Part shown: positions 25,962-38,273 of the stretch, one piece after another
How positions within the stretch are numbered: position 1 is the stretch's first letter
Layout: each line of letters starts with the position of its first letter
From: Dermatophagoides farinae
Taxonomy: Eukaryota > Arthropoda > Arachnida > Sarcoptiformes > Pyroglyphidae
DNA length: 64,000 nucleotides
Direction of reading: 5' to 3'
NCBI RefSeq assembly: GCF_024713945.1
Contig: NC_134683.1
Location: 2,915,501-2,979,500 of the forward strand
Program-made: the position numbers and the translations under genes
Notes under the pieces: model-generated
What the model saw: only the letters and a program-made list of their open reading frames with translations
Told to the model about the DNA's origin: nothing
Databases searched by the model: none

Positions 25962-28850
25962 TCAATCTTGTTTTAATTTATCAGATGATGATTCTTCTGG
26001 TTGTAAATTTTCTTTTGGTGATCCAAATATTTTTGTCCATACAAGACTTAATGATGAACGGAATGGTGATTTTCTCATGAATGAACGAAATCCAAGAAAA
26101 TCGCTATTTGTTGTAGTTGTTGATAATGGATCACCAACATAATTTGAACAATCAATATTTGTTGTTAACCTATCCGATGGTTTTGGTAAAACAGAAAATG
26201 AACTACAACGTGATCTTTGCAGTTGTTGTTGTTGCTGTGGATGTTGATGATGATGATGATGATTATGAAATGATTTAGACATTGCATAAGTTGCAGGTAA
26301 TGGTTTTCTTATGAAACTTCGTCGTAATAATGGATTACGATCTAACAATGGTGTTGGTGGTGGTTGTTGTTGATCATCGTCATCGATGTATGATAATTGC
26401 TCTGTTTGTTTGATATGCAATGAGGATCGATTTTTACAAGGATAATGATGACAGATACTTTTGCAAAAAAAATCATCATCATTGTCATTGTTATCATCGT
26501 TCCAATTGGAACTAGTATTATTAGTGACTAGTAAATTTTCGTAGCTATTACATAACACAGACGATTGTAAAATACCATTTGAATGAATAGAATTACGATA
26601 ATTGTTCATTTCGAAATTCGTTGAACAATTATTCATATCGAATGATGATGATTGTTTCGTATCGACATTGTTATTATGGAATTTCGGTGTCGAAGTTCGT
26701 ATTAAAATTTGATGATGAATATTGTTCTCTTTCAATGATAAACGTTTCTTTTTGTTTGTCACCTGCTGCAGTGGTTGCTGTTGTTGATATTGATTAATTT
26801 TCGGTTTATGAAAGGCCATTGTCGAATCATTCATGATCAAATGACTAAGCGATAATGCAGGACGGATAGAACTAGTAAGAGATCTGGATACTGCTTTAGA
26901 TGAATAATTTGATGTCCTAGATATTGGTTTACAGGTATCTTTTAAAGAAGAATTTGACGAATAAAATTTAAAGATTTCGAAAATTAAAAACTTACCTGGT
27001 GAATACATTTTTCTTTTTATTGTAGATGTCTTTTCAATTAGATTATCATCAGCATTGTCAACACCGTAAATATTCCATAAAGATTTACAATGTTTTTGTC
27101 GTTGCCACGTATGTCGTTGTTGACGTTCCAAAAGATATAGCTTACGTACATCAGGTTTTATTTCTGTTCTTGTCGGACGTAATTGACTTTGATCATAATT
27201 GTGAATAGCAGTCATCAAACGATCATGAAGACAAGGTTCATAATTTTGAACAAATTTCGATGACTTTGGCAAATTACGTCTTTCAGAAGGAGGTTTTAAA
27301 TTCTTCAATTTTTCTGCAATCGATTCTTGAGTAAACATTACAGGTAATGATCGTAACGATGATGGTTCAGATTCATCATCATTATGATTAGCTGCTTTTC
27401 GTAGATTTTCACGTATATTTTCGATATGTCGAAGTAATTCATCATTTTTGGGAGTCAATTTTTGTTCCTTAGATTTCGATTCATCATCATTGTGAACATG
27501 ATCGTCATGTAAAGGAACCGGTCGAAGACGAACACCGAATCGAAGTTCAGACATTACTTTTATCCAGGTTTGTGCCCATATTTTTAGACTTTCAGTATCT
27601 AGTTGTTGATAAGATGATGGTGATAGATCAGATGAAGCGAATAATTTATTCAAATGTTGTTGCCGTTGATCATCAGGTCCATTATGATCATAAAATTGAT
27701 TGACTAATTTACTTAATTTAACTGCCTCATCAATCATCATTTTACAGACAGTACGATAATAATAATCAGCACCCAATTGATTTTTGGTCAATAACATTTC
27801 GATTGTTGCATTCTTTTCCGAAGATTGTATCAATGTTTGATAATGTTGTTCACATTTGACTAGGACCCAATTTAAACAACTTTCTTCCATTGCATCAATA
27901 TAACCTTCATCGACGAGATCTTTATGTTCGGATCCACGGATCATCGAAAGCATTAATAGTTCAAGACTTTCTTCAAGGTCTAATTCTTCTTCTTCTTCTT
28001 CTTCGTCATCATCATTATTGTTTTTTTGTTGATTGGATGACAGCTGGCAACGTTTCCAATTCCATTCTAATGCTGAATAGATAATTGTTGCTAGCGAAGC
28101 AATCAAACCATTAATTGATTCATTCATCAAACGTTTATCATCATTTTTAGTGAACAAAAGTATATCATTATCATCGTCTTCGTCAGTTTCGGCATTATTA
28201 TTTTTATTATTATTATTATTATTATTAGTAGTAGACATAACTTTTGCCCTATTATCAATCGACACTGTCCATGTTGAATTGCATACATTTCCATGATGAT
28301 CGAATAAAATTTGTGAAAATGAAGTCAACTTTCGTAATAAAAGTTCACAGCCGTTTATTTTAGTTCCATTTCGTCGTTCGAATTGCATCAACAATTCATT
28401 CAATGTTTTGGTTGATTGATAGATTAAAGCCCATGCCTGTTCTTGATTGATATTACATTGAAATGTATTCATTATGAAATTCAATGAATTTATTATTAAA
28501 GTCGATGATGATAATGATGATGGCGGTGTCGATGATGATAATGATAATGATTTAGCCGTTGATATTGGTGTTTTTGATGATATGGGAAGGGAATTAGTAG
28601 GCGTTGATGGTAATATTAATGATGATGAGGTGATGGTCGATAATTGTTGTTTATTATTATGGCTATGATATTTATTTGATGATTGTTGTGATGGTTTTAT
28701 GGCTGTGGTAATGATTGGCATCGATGTAGATGTTCCAATTGTTGTCGTTGTCATTATTGTTCGTCTCTGATGATGATGATGATGATGATCATCACAACGA
28801 AAATAACTTTGGTGATCGACCACTGACATTTTGTCGATCATATATATCAA
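25962..28850 (-). CDS. spir: Spire-like actin nucleator with KIND domain (943 aa, two exons)
   Basis: Spire nucleates actin with tandem WH2 motifs and recruits formins through its KIND domain, mainly for vesicle transport and oocyte actin. Exons (minus): 28850..26996 and 26938..25962, joined over a 57-bp intron (CCA-G/AT splits an Asp codon). The KIND core starts near residue 123: NINQEQAWALIYQSTKTL matches the Spire EEQAWA signature, DEGYIDA (about 314) matches Spire DEGYEA, and IWAQTWIKVMSELRFGVRLR (424-443) matches the end of the family KIND region. Weak WH2-like helices follow: ELLRHIENIRENLRKA (471-486), IAEKLKNLKPPSERRNLP (511-528) and LHDRLMTAIH...LRPT (541-560). The KIND domain is split by Asp/Glu/Asn-rich loops. 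Residues after about 620 are disordered; no zinc-finger Cys pattern of the Spire FYVE type is present. The start could be 28850, 28841 or 28829 (MSVVDH); 28829 would give 936 aa. Confidence 0.82.
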   Translation of the reverse strand: MIYMIDKMSVVDHQSYFRCDDHHHHHHQRRTIMTTTTIGTSTSMPIITTAIKPSQQSSNKYHSHNNKQQLSTITSSSLILPSTPTNSLPISSKTPISTAKSLSLSSSTPPSSLSSSTLIINSLNFIMNTFQCNINQEQAWALIYQSTKTLNELLMQFERRNGTKINGCELLLRKLTSFSQILFDHHGNVCNSTWTVSIDNRAKVMSTTNNNNNNNKNNNAETDEDDDNDILLFTKNDDKRLMNESINGLIASLATIIYSALEWNWKRCQLSSNQQKNNNDDDEEEEEEELDLEESLELLMLSMIRGSEHKDLVDEGYIDAMEESCLNWVLVKCEQHYQTLIQSSEKNATIEMLLTKNQLGADYYYRTVCKMMIDEAVKLSKLVNQFYDHNGPDDQRQQHLNKLFASSDLSPSSYQQLDTESLKIWAQTWIKVMSELRFGVRLRPVPLHDDHVHNDDESKSKEQKLTPKNDELLRHIENIRENLRKAANHNDDESEPSSLRSLPVMFTQESIAEKLKNLKPPSERRNLPKSSKFVQNYEPCLHDRLMTAIHNYDQSQLRPTRTEIKPDVRKLYLLERQQRHTWQRQKHCKSLWNIYGVDNADDNLIEKTSTIKRKMYSPGKFLIFEIFKFYSSNSSLKDTCKPISRTSNYSSKAVSRSLTSSIRPALSLSHLIMNDSTMAFHKPKINQYQQQQPLQQVTNKKKRLSLKENNIHHQILIRTSTPKFHNNNVDTKQSSSFDMNNCSTNFEMNNYRNSIHSNGILQSSVLCNSYENLLVTNNTSSNWNDDNNDNDDDFFCKSICHHYPCKNRSSLHIKQTEQLSYIDDDDQQQPPPTPLLDRNPLLRRSFIRKPLPATYAMSKSFHNHHHHHQHPQQQQQLQRSRCSSFSVLPKPSDRLTTNIDCSNYVGDPLSTTTTNSDFLGFRSFMRKSPFRSSLSLVWTKIFGSPKENLQPEESSSDKLKQD

Positions 28851-30442
28851 TAATAATATATCGATTCTTGATCGGTCATTTCACATTCACATCAATGTTG
28901 ATATTGATTGATTTAAAGTATTGATCAAAATTGATCTTACGATCGATAGATCCATTGACCTAAACAACAATCGATTGATTTGAAGGGGAAAAGAAATAGG
29001 TTGATCACAACAACAACAACAAAAAAAAAATAATAAAAATTCAATGTAAAACACACACACGCCCGAAAAAAAAATTGGAGAGAAAAATTCAATTATGACG
29101 CTTGTCGATATTTTTTTTTTTTTTTTCACTGTCGTGTTCGTATAGGTTTTGCCTTATTTCACATGAAGCAAATTCAAAAGACGATCCAAATTCATCAAAG
29201 ATATCAAAGTTATCTTGCGTTATCGAGCACACACACACACAAAGAAAAACACGCATGGGGTATGACACAAAAAAAAACAAAAAAACAAAAATAAAAAATT
29301 ATAGTTCACAGTCAATTTTGTTGTTCAAATATAACGTACACTGATGATCATACCAAAAACCAACACACGTTGTTCAAGACCACCACAACAACAACAAATG
29401 TTGGATCAACACAAATTTTTTTTCTGATTAAATCTATAAAAAAAAATGGTAATGATAATTATTCTTGAGAAATCTCTTGTTGCGATATAAATGAATGAAT
29501 GAATGAATGTCAAAATGTTGAAAATTTCAAACAAACAAACGAAAAAAAAAATTGCGTCGTAATCAAACAGGTCAATAACGTGTGTTTTGTCGTTGTCGAC
29601 GTAGTTGTTGATAATGTCATTGGATTATTGAAAATAAGGTCGATATTTATGATAATAATAATTGTCGGCACATAAACAATTAAATAATTTATAACAAAAA
29701 AAAGTAAGTTGTTGAAAGTGGAAGTTTTTTTTCAAATTATAATTAATTTAAATGTTTTTTTTTGTATGTATAATATATATAGCAAAATTCAAAGTTGGCA
29801 AATTTTTTTGTTTTGTTTTTGTTGCAATTGACCATCGTCATCGTTGTCATAACACAATTTGAAGACTTGATTTTTTTTGTCTACTTTTTTTTCATGAAAG
29901 AGACCAATGGAGATGATAATAAATCGTAGTGGTAGATTGTTGTTGTTGTTGTTGCAAAAAAAAGATTCAGCACTTACGATGATGATGAACGAATGATGAA
30001 AACTTTCATTTTGTTATCTTTCACGATTTTCGATTTTCTTTTTTCTTATCTTTCCGCCGATTTTTATTTTTGATTTGTTTTGCCGATTTTTTTTTATATT
30101 TTGGTTTTGGTTTGGCCAGTTTTTTTTCATACCGCTTTGGTCAAGAAAAAAGAAATGAAAATAACTACTTTCTACTGATTTGATTTGATTCAATTCGTTA
30201 CGATCAAATGAAAATGTATGTGTTTCAAGAAAAATGTAATGGATTGAATTGAAATGGTGGTGGTGGTGGTTGGCGAACCCGAACGAACTTAACAACACAC
30301 ACACATACACGCGAATACATATAAAAGACCTATCAACCGATAGACCGATCAATGATGATGATGATGATGGTGGTGATGAAGATGAAAATAAAAATGACTC
30401 AGGTTTTCATTCATAAAAAAAGCGAATAAATCCAATGATCCG

Positions 30443-30634
30443 ATGTTATTCGCACTTGTTGTTGCTGTCTACATTTTTTTTTTGAACACATTATTATCAT
30501 CATCATTCGGTTCCGGCCTGAAACAAACCATAAAAAAACATGATTATTATGATGATGATGATGAACATCGTATAAATAAATATATATATGATCAATCAAT
30601 TCTTTCTATAGTGCATCGTAATAGAACAAAATAA
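30443..30634 (+). CDS. possible small secreted peptide (63 aa), very uncertain
   Basis: The first ~25 residues look like a signal peptide: MLFALVVAVYIFFLNTLLSS, then SFGSG. A charged segment follows, with KK, an Asp run, HRINKYIYDQ and an RNRTK end. Unlike most chance frames here it is not a single repeat, although two ATC/GAT tracts and a T10 run lie inside it. No splice sites or family match were recognised. It may be a chance reading frame. Confidence 0.2.
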   Translation: MLFALVVAVYIFFLNTLLSSSFGSGLKQTIKKHDYYDDDDEHRINKYIYDQSILSIVHRNRTK

Positions 30635-33600
30635 TTCTATACCCCATTGATGATGATGACGAAGTACAAATGAAAAAAAAAAATAAAAATTTATGCTGAT
30701 CACGAAGTCATTGTAATGAAGATGTCAATGCTATGATGATGATGATGAACCTAAAACGATGATGATAATAATAAACACCTGGTGATGAAGAAGATATATA
30801 TTGATTTCCGAATTGTTGAAAAAAAATGAAAGAAAAATTGTCAGAATATTTTATTGCATAATATATAACTACATTATCATCTCAAACACACACACACAGA
30901 GATAGGAAGCAGAAAGTTAACACTAATAAAAGATGTAAACAACACACACACACACACACTTGAACAATGAAAATGGATGGATTTATCTTTGTATTTCATT
31001 TTATTGTTTCACTCACAATTCAACAACAAAAAAGTTTTTGTTTCCGCAACAAAAAAAAAACAACAACAACATTTGTTAACATCTTTGTGTTGATGATAAT
31101 TTGGTAAAAGCAAAAAAAAATTATTACATTGATGATGATGATAATCAAACATTGACACGTTTGACAACTGGAACGAAATGTTCGGTTTTTTTTTGTTTGT
31201 TTGTTTGGTATAACATTCAACAAGTTATTGGCTTAAACATCATCATCATCATCATGGAAACCTTAAAAACACAAACAAACATCAATCGTAGAACGAATCA
31301 ATCAATCAATTATATATTTATCTATGAAACAACTTTCTATTTAAATTCATAGTACCTGCCATGAATGAATGAAAAAAATGAAATCAATGATTGGTTAGTC
31401 TTTTTTTTCCACTTTCTATAACTATGAACACCTACAACAATCGATAAATAAATGATGATGATGGTGGTGGTTTTTTTAGGGGTCGGGCAAATTGGCGCTG
31501 CGAATACAATGAAAGTTGTTGCTGTTGTCGTTTTTTTTTTTTGGTATTCAAATAATCGAAAATATCTGACGCATATGGTAACGGTGAAAAAAAAAATTGA
31601 TGATGAAATGTGACCGAAAATAAATAGAAAAAAAAGAACTAGATCATCCAAATCATTGAGAGATGTGATGATGTAAATCCATTTCAGATGATGATGGTGA
31701 TGGTAAGGTTTGATCGGTCATCATCATTATCGTTTTATTGTTGTTGATGTTTGTGTATTTTTCTTTTTTGGGGCCACAAAAATTACCACACACACACTTG
31801 ATCTATCATTATCGTTTTATAAACGGGTAAACAAGAAAAAGAAAAAAAGAAAATAAACAAACGAAAAAATTTTTACGTCGAATATATAGTCTTATTGTTT
31901 GTTAATAAACACTATAGGGCGCCATGGTCCAAAGAACGACGACGGCAACGATGATGATGATGATGGATTTAGAAATATCAACTCTTTCACCATATAATAT
32001 TATCGTTGTTGAAATTCAGAAATTATTATTGTTGTTGTCGAAAAAATTGTTGTCTTTCTCTCTCACTCGTTCTAGGTATACATTTGAATCCAACGTGAAT
32101 GTAGAACAATGGTAGATATATCTATAGTTGAGATAGACGCAAGCTATAGCCATCATCATTGTAGATTGCTTGTGTACACACACACACAGGTTCACCTGGC
32201 CAAAAGATAAACTACAATAGATTCGCAAAAGAAAAAGAGACACTTGTTGTTGTTGTGCGGTGTGTGTGTGTGTGTGTGTTTCACAGTCTAATGGTTTTTT
32301 TCTCGTTGAAATGAATATCATCATCATCATCTTCGTCGTCGTCATATAACAATGTTTTTTTTCCATTTGGATGCAAAAGAAAAAAGAAAAAGAAAACTCT
32401 TTGGGAGTAACCAAAAGATTGAATTGAGAAACAAAACAAAACAAGACAAAACAAAAAAAAATACATTATGGCGCCCTGGCTTGCGTGGCGTGTGTGTGTG
32501 TGTGTGTTGTTTTTCTGTTTTGTTGATTTATTTTTTTAATTTCATTCATGTTTTTTTTTCATTCATTTATTCAGGTGAAGGAAATCCCGTTTTTGATGCA
32601 CACACACACAGATACACAGATACACACAAATAAACATGCAATGCACGTTTTTTTTTTTTTTTTTTTTGGATACGAATGAGGTGAACCAAAATATATACGT
32701 AGAAAAAAAAGAGCATTATTACATTCCTTTTGGGATTCTAATGTAATGAATTTTTCAACCTTTAAACAACGCCATCAATTAATGTTGATGACGGTGATTA
32801 CGATAATAGCATCATGATTTCGTTTTTTTTCTCCAATTTAAAAAAAAACAACAAAACGGAAAAGTTGATCGAATGAAAATGAGAGAAAAAAAATCTCGAA
32901 AATTTTCGACAATAATAAATGTTATCGTTATTATATGTACATGTGACGGTAATTGATCCATATCTATAGATATGTAGTCGATTATTGATTGTTGTTGTTG
33001 GCTAAATTATTGATTTTGACATATTTCGGGTATCGGTTTCGGTTCATTTATTCATTTCTCTAACCCAATATATCAAACAAATAATAATAATAATAATAAT
33101 AAAAAATTAATTTTCTCTACAACAACAACGATTCAATTTGATTTCTTTTCTGATTCGATTGATAATCATCAATCCAGTTTATTAATCGGGTCGATCGGTG
33201 TCAGTAGCAATGTCTATGTGTGTGTGTGTGCATGTGTGTGTGTGTGTGTTCATTTTCAATCAATCTATCCGTGATCGATAATGTCAAAACTAATGACAAA
33301 CAGACGTAGCAGCAACAACTAAAATTAATGTTTTATTCATCATTGTTAAATTCAAATATTAATCGATTCTTGTTGTTTGGGGAAGGATTAACCGAAAATG
33401 AAATAATTTTTTTTATTCATGTTAATCGATCGATCGATCGATATATTTGAAATTCAATTTTTTTTTTTCGCATTCACCCTGAGAATTGGATCTAATCTAA
33501 TCGATATTATTATTTTTATTTTTTTTGATGTATCATTTCCATCAAACAACGGCAACATTGAATTTAAAACAGTGAAAAAAAATGTAAATTTTATCTATTA

Positions 33601-34512
33601 GATTGTTAATCTAGTTTTTTTTGCACTAGAATGATTTTGAATTAAATCCAAAAGCAAATGATAATGATGACCACCTGTCATTCGGTCTATTTATTCATCT
33701 ATATCTGGTCAATGTATATGAGTGGTGGAAATTGTTAGTTTGATTACTGCACACACACACACACACACTGTTACTACGAACCATGACAACAACAACAACA
33801 AAAAAATTTTTGGGCGAATTTTATAAATAAATCGGGTATATGAACATAGATAAAAAAAAATTATGACAAAGGATAAAAAGAAAAAGAATTGTCACACAAA
33901 ATACACATGCACGCAAGCATACCACAATAATTGGATTCCATTGGATCATCAAACAAGTAGTAACATAATAAACAATTGACAGTATCTAAAAAAAAATTGT
34001 GATCAGAAAAAAATCATTTTTTTTTTGACATGAAAATTCGTAATCAACAATGGAAAAAAAATTGTATTTGACAACGACAACGATGACGACGATGATGATG
34101 ATGATGATGAATCATGGCATACAGCAACACACACCATCACCGGACACATATATGTTGAACCTGTTGTTGTTACACATGCACACACACACCTGTTGTTGTT
34201 GTTGTTGTTATTCGTATGAATGAATTCATGCAAATTTTTTTTTTGTTTTTTGTCAACATTTCATCATAATCATGAAAAATAAAATTTTCAGTTTTTTTTC
34301 TCTCACAAAATTTTTTTTGTCACTTAAAAACTACGTTTTAAATTTTTTTTTTTTTTTTCATTCGAGAAATCATACACACACACACACACACATAAAAACA
34401 ATTTGCGGAATGAATAAATTGAAAACATTTTGACATTGTCGTCGTTGTGTGTGTGTGTGTGTGTCATTATTGTGGCCATTTATCACATACACACGCCTAA
34501 ACGGAATTCTTT

Positions 34513-34516
<4 letters not shown>

Positions 34517-34560
<44 letters not shown>
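34517..34560. repeat. (TC)22 microsatellite
   Basis: Uninterrupted TC dinucleotides, about 44 bp. Confidence 0.95.
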
Positions 34561-34563
<3 letters not shown>

Positions 34564-35285
34564 CGGAACCACCATTCAGATTCGTTCATTCGTCAGTTCG
34601 TTCGTCCATTTTGTGGCACACAATATAATAATGAAATTTTTGTTTTTTCTTTTCGCATGAGATTTTTCTTTCTTTCTCTCACTCTCTTTTTATATATATT
34701 TTTTTTTAAAATAGGTGTTTGTGTTGTCGACAATTGCTGTTTCGGATATATAAATGTAAATGATTTGGCCTCAAAATTATCCAACCGTTTATAAGCAGTC
34801 GTTCGTTTTTTTTTTTTGTTTTGTTTATTAGGTATTCATAAATTGTAAATTTTTTCTTCTTCTTCTTTTTCTTTCTGATCATCTTTTTGTCTGCATTTTA
34901 AATCCTACCGGTTCACTACACATATGATGATGATGATGATCATCATCATATTTTTTCTGTTTTTGATACTTTTTTTTTGAATGGAAACAATTATCGTATT
35001 TTGACTAAATAGTGGTCCTAATGATGGTAATGATAATGATAGGTTTTTTGTTGTTGTTGTTGTTGTTGTTGTTGTTATTATACAGATTGAACTAGAATTT
35101 TTCAACACACAATCCATGATGGTTAACAATTGTTGTTGTTATTGTCGTGATTTATGACAAAATTTTAATTGAAAGTCACATATGACACCCAAGTGAAAAT
35201 TATTCTTCCATAACAAATTATTGAATTTTAATCACTAAAAAATTACAGATAAATTATGATAAAGTTAATTAATATGAACACTTAC

Positions 35286-35530
35286 CCATAGGTTGGATTC
35301 ATTTATCCAAAGATGATTTACATGATTATGATCAAACAATTCAACAAAACTATCATCCATATACACAAAGTACAAAAATTATCGTAGTATGCAACAAGTT
35401 AGTATAAATGTCTCTGATGTTGATTACATGGCGACAAAAAAATTTCTAAAATTCTCATCAAAATATCCTGGATATCATTATTATCAGATTCTTGGCATTT
35501 ATTTTATTAAGCTAACACTACTATAGTCAA
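35286..35530. pseudogene. unresolved coding-like patch downstream of the desaturase gene
   Basis: Non-repetitive DNA with competing readings. On plus, one frame gives GWIHLSKDDLHDYDQTIQQN and runs to a stop at about 35405. An overlapping plus frame gives MQQVSINVSDVDYMATKKFL... to a stop at about 35524, as if one gene had lost frame near 35370-35380. On minus, 35349..35286 has an AG acceptor and a perfect GTAAGT donor and reads FVELFDHNHVNHLWINESNL, resembling the second half of a PWWP domain (VxFF....aWI...L). No parent gene could be assembled either way. Confidence 0.25.
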
Positions 35531-35753
35531 AGTCATAATAATAAAAATGATGATGATGATCTTGAAATTTATCCACATAATTTTTTGACATTGTTATTAG
35601 TAACCATAAAATGAAAGAAAAAAAAAATACACACATGCAATAATCAAAAAAAAAAAAAAAAAACAAATGGATCAACAAATATTAAGCAATAAAATATTTA
35701 TCTTCCCCCTTCCCCCCATCGCATAAGAAAATGTTGTAGTTATTAAATGATGA

Positions 35754-37019
35754 TCAATTGATTATTTGAATCATAAAAGATGAATGAATTAAAAATCGTA
35801 ATGCCAATAACACCCATAAGGCCCAGAATAATGTCAACAAACCAAATACTGTATCGAGTAGTAAATTTTTTGGTTGACGATCAAACACATTCATTAATTG
35901 TTGATTTCCGTATTTACGTAATCGTTCTTCAATCATTTTTCTATCAACTTTTTTACGATCCCATGCTAAATTTAACCATGCACATAGATCAATAAATGCT
36001 GTCATTGGATTATAATTAACATCCCAACGAAATTCTGATGCAGAATAATCCCAAGGAAATGTATGATGATAATTATGATATGCTTCACCCATTGTAACAT
36101 ATGTAGTGAATCGATTTTCAGTTGGTTTGATACGTTCATCATATGGTTTACTACCCCAAATATGTGCAGCTGAATTGACCAATGCAGTTTGATGTAATGA
36201 TAATGCTATTCGAAACAGATTCAGGCATGTTGCATTTATAAATGATTCATTCCATAAAAAACATGGCACAAATGTTGGAATCATAAATGTTATAAGCAAA
36301 ACCTATTGGTTGTAAAAAAAATCAAATTGTTATAATGGGGAAAAATCACAAAGTCAACAAAAACTAACCAATGGAACATAGAATCGATGTTGAAACCAAA
36401 CAACTGCGTCATTTTCTAAATCAGTAATATCAATTTTTTGACTTTTCTCCAAATATTCTGGATGACGATCGGTAAATATCCATCCCATATGTGAATAGAA
36501 AAATCCACGTTTAGCATTATGTGGATCAGCATCAGTATCAGAATATTTATGATGAACACGATGAAATAAACACCATTGAAGAATACTAAGCTACAGGTGA
36601 AAGAATGAACAAAAAAAAAAAATAGATTAGATAAAAAAAATTCTCGAAACAATCACAAATCATACCTGTAATGCTAATGTTTGACAAATCATAAGAAAAA
36701 TTCGTAACAAAAAATGTGCTCGATATGCACGATGTGTCCAAAGTCGATGGGCACCACAAATAATACCAGTGGCGCCAAATTGTATGAGAATAAAATAAAA
36801 AACAAGGGTTTTAATTTGAGCATACATAATAGCTAAATAGATGCCAATCAATGCACCAATATGACCAATAGTCAACGATATGACAAACCACCAGTTCCAT
36901 TTCCATCGATATGGTTTAACAGATTCTTCACTATAAGTTTTAATCACTTTATTATTATTCATCATAATCAATTGTTGATGGCATAGAATTCTTGTCATGT
37001 ATTTTGTATTTTCCACCAC
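35754..37019 (-). CDS. SCD: acyl-CoA delta-9 desaturase (stearoyl-CoA desaturase family, 374 aa, three exons)
   Basis: This ER-membrane di-iron enzyme inserts the delta-9 double bond into palmitoyl- or stearoyl-CoA using cytochrome b5. Exons (minus): 37019..36666, 36590..36369, 36302..35754, all phase 0 with introns of 75 and 66 bp. All three histidine boxes are present: HRLWTH (residues 91-96), HRVHH (128-132) and GEAYHNYHHTFPWDYSASEF (HNYHH at 268-272). NSAAHIWG (about 235-242) carries the further conserved His. Flanking hydrophobic stretches at about 44-66, 72-90, 194-207 and near the C-terminus fit the family membrane layout. The length matches insect and mammalian desaturases, though the C-terminus has an extra hydrophobic stretch (TVFGLLTLFWALWVLLALRF). 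There are several possible Met starts before the conserved YRWKWNWW region (1, 8, 19, 20). The catalytic core looks complete, so the enzyme is probably active. Confidence 0.95.
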
Positions 37020-38273
37020 TACAATTGTTGATTATACCAATTGATCATTGTTTGTTGTTGAACAAAAATTTGTCGATCACATCACGATGAACAATCATCA
37101 CCATGAAAACATCATCACCACAAGCAAAAAAAAAAAATCGGATTGGATTTTTCTTTGCACAAAAAAAAATCAAAAGATTCATTCAAAGAGAAAAATGACT
37201 CTTGGATGATGATTTGAATTTCATATTTTCATCATAACGGCGATGTTTGAGAAAAATGGAGAAAAAAAAATTTTTGATTTGACAAATCACTTGAAATACG
37301 ATAAGAGGACAAATAAATGGATTGTATGATGACGATGATGATGATGATGATATACATTCACCAATGTGAAGAATGAATTTTCTTTTGCCGTTTGCAATTT
37401 GGTTCCACCTTTTATCATTTTTCTCACTTTTACTTTTTTTTTCATCATCATCATTTTTTTCTATTGTAAAGATTGAAATGGGAAAAACACAATTGATCAC
37501 TTTGCAATTGTGTGTGTGTGTGTATGAAATTATGGTTTTGGAACAAGTTTTACGACACACACACACAAACAATGGAATCATTTGTGTCAAACATAACTTT
37601 TTCGATATTTGTCTTTATTTGTATGTACAATTGCGGTCATAAGAAATAAAATTGATGATCATCATCATCATCATTGGTCAGTTGGAAAAGTTAAAGACAC
37701 ACACATAGATGTATGCATGTGTATTGTGATTATTCAAAATCATTTTTAAAGAAAGGCAATAAAGTTGAATCCATTTTTAATAGATTTTGATTGTTCGTAC
37801 ATGAATGTGGCCAGAAAAAAAAAACATAAACGATAACATAAAAAAAAAATTCGACCTCAAAATTTGAATCCAATCAACAATAAAATGAAGGAAAAAATAT
37901 TTTTGAATCAAAATTTTCATTCATAAAATGATGGCGACAATTTGAAATTGTTTGTAAATCAGGAAGTGACAACAACAACAAAAAAAGAAAAAGAAAAATC
38001 GAATGTCAATATTGCATATAATTGAATCATGTTTCTCATAATTACTCGTAAGCATCATAATCGAATTTATTATTATGGTATATTCACAACCGATAACAAC
38101 AATCGATGGTTTTTCCAGATTCCAACAACAACAACAACAACAAAAAAAAATGTGTGAATAAATTTAGTAAACAAACAACAAAAATGTTTATGATTTTACA
38201 TAAATAAACGAGTCGATAAATGGTGGAAATTTTGTTTCTTTGAATATAGGAAAAAAAATTACGTTCACCTGGA
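37020..38273. other. divergent intergenic region between desaturase and four-TM gene
   Basis: About 1.25 kb that must hold both promoters. Poly-A/T, an ATC tract at 37335-37351, and CA/GT tracts (37510-37522, 37556-37567). No recognisable regulatory motif or gene. An AG acceptor at about 38248-38249, just before the four-TM reading frame, could mean a 5' exon of that gene lies here. Confidence 0.5.

Larger units (their letters stand above)
28851..35285. other. intergenic low-complexity region upstream of the Spire-like gene
   Basis: About 6.4 kb without a supported gene. It has A/T homopolymers, CA/GT tracts (30944-30958, 32263-32279, 33221-33249), ATC/GAT tracts and a long TC tract at 34517-34560. 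The non-repetitive patch at about 29130-29230 is open on both strands and could be 5' UTR or an upstream exon of the Spire-like gene, but nothing proves it. Confidence 0.55.

Noticed and set aside
26939-26995. Uninterrupted Spire frame of 962 codons
   Set aside because: The 57-bp in-frame segment has perfect GTAAG and AG borders, encodes Phe/Ile-rich sequence unlike its surroundings and matches the usual intron size here.
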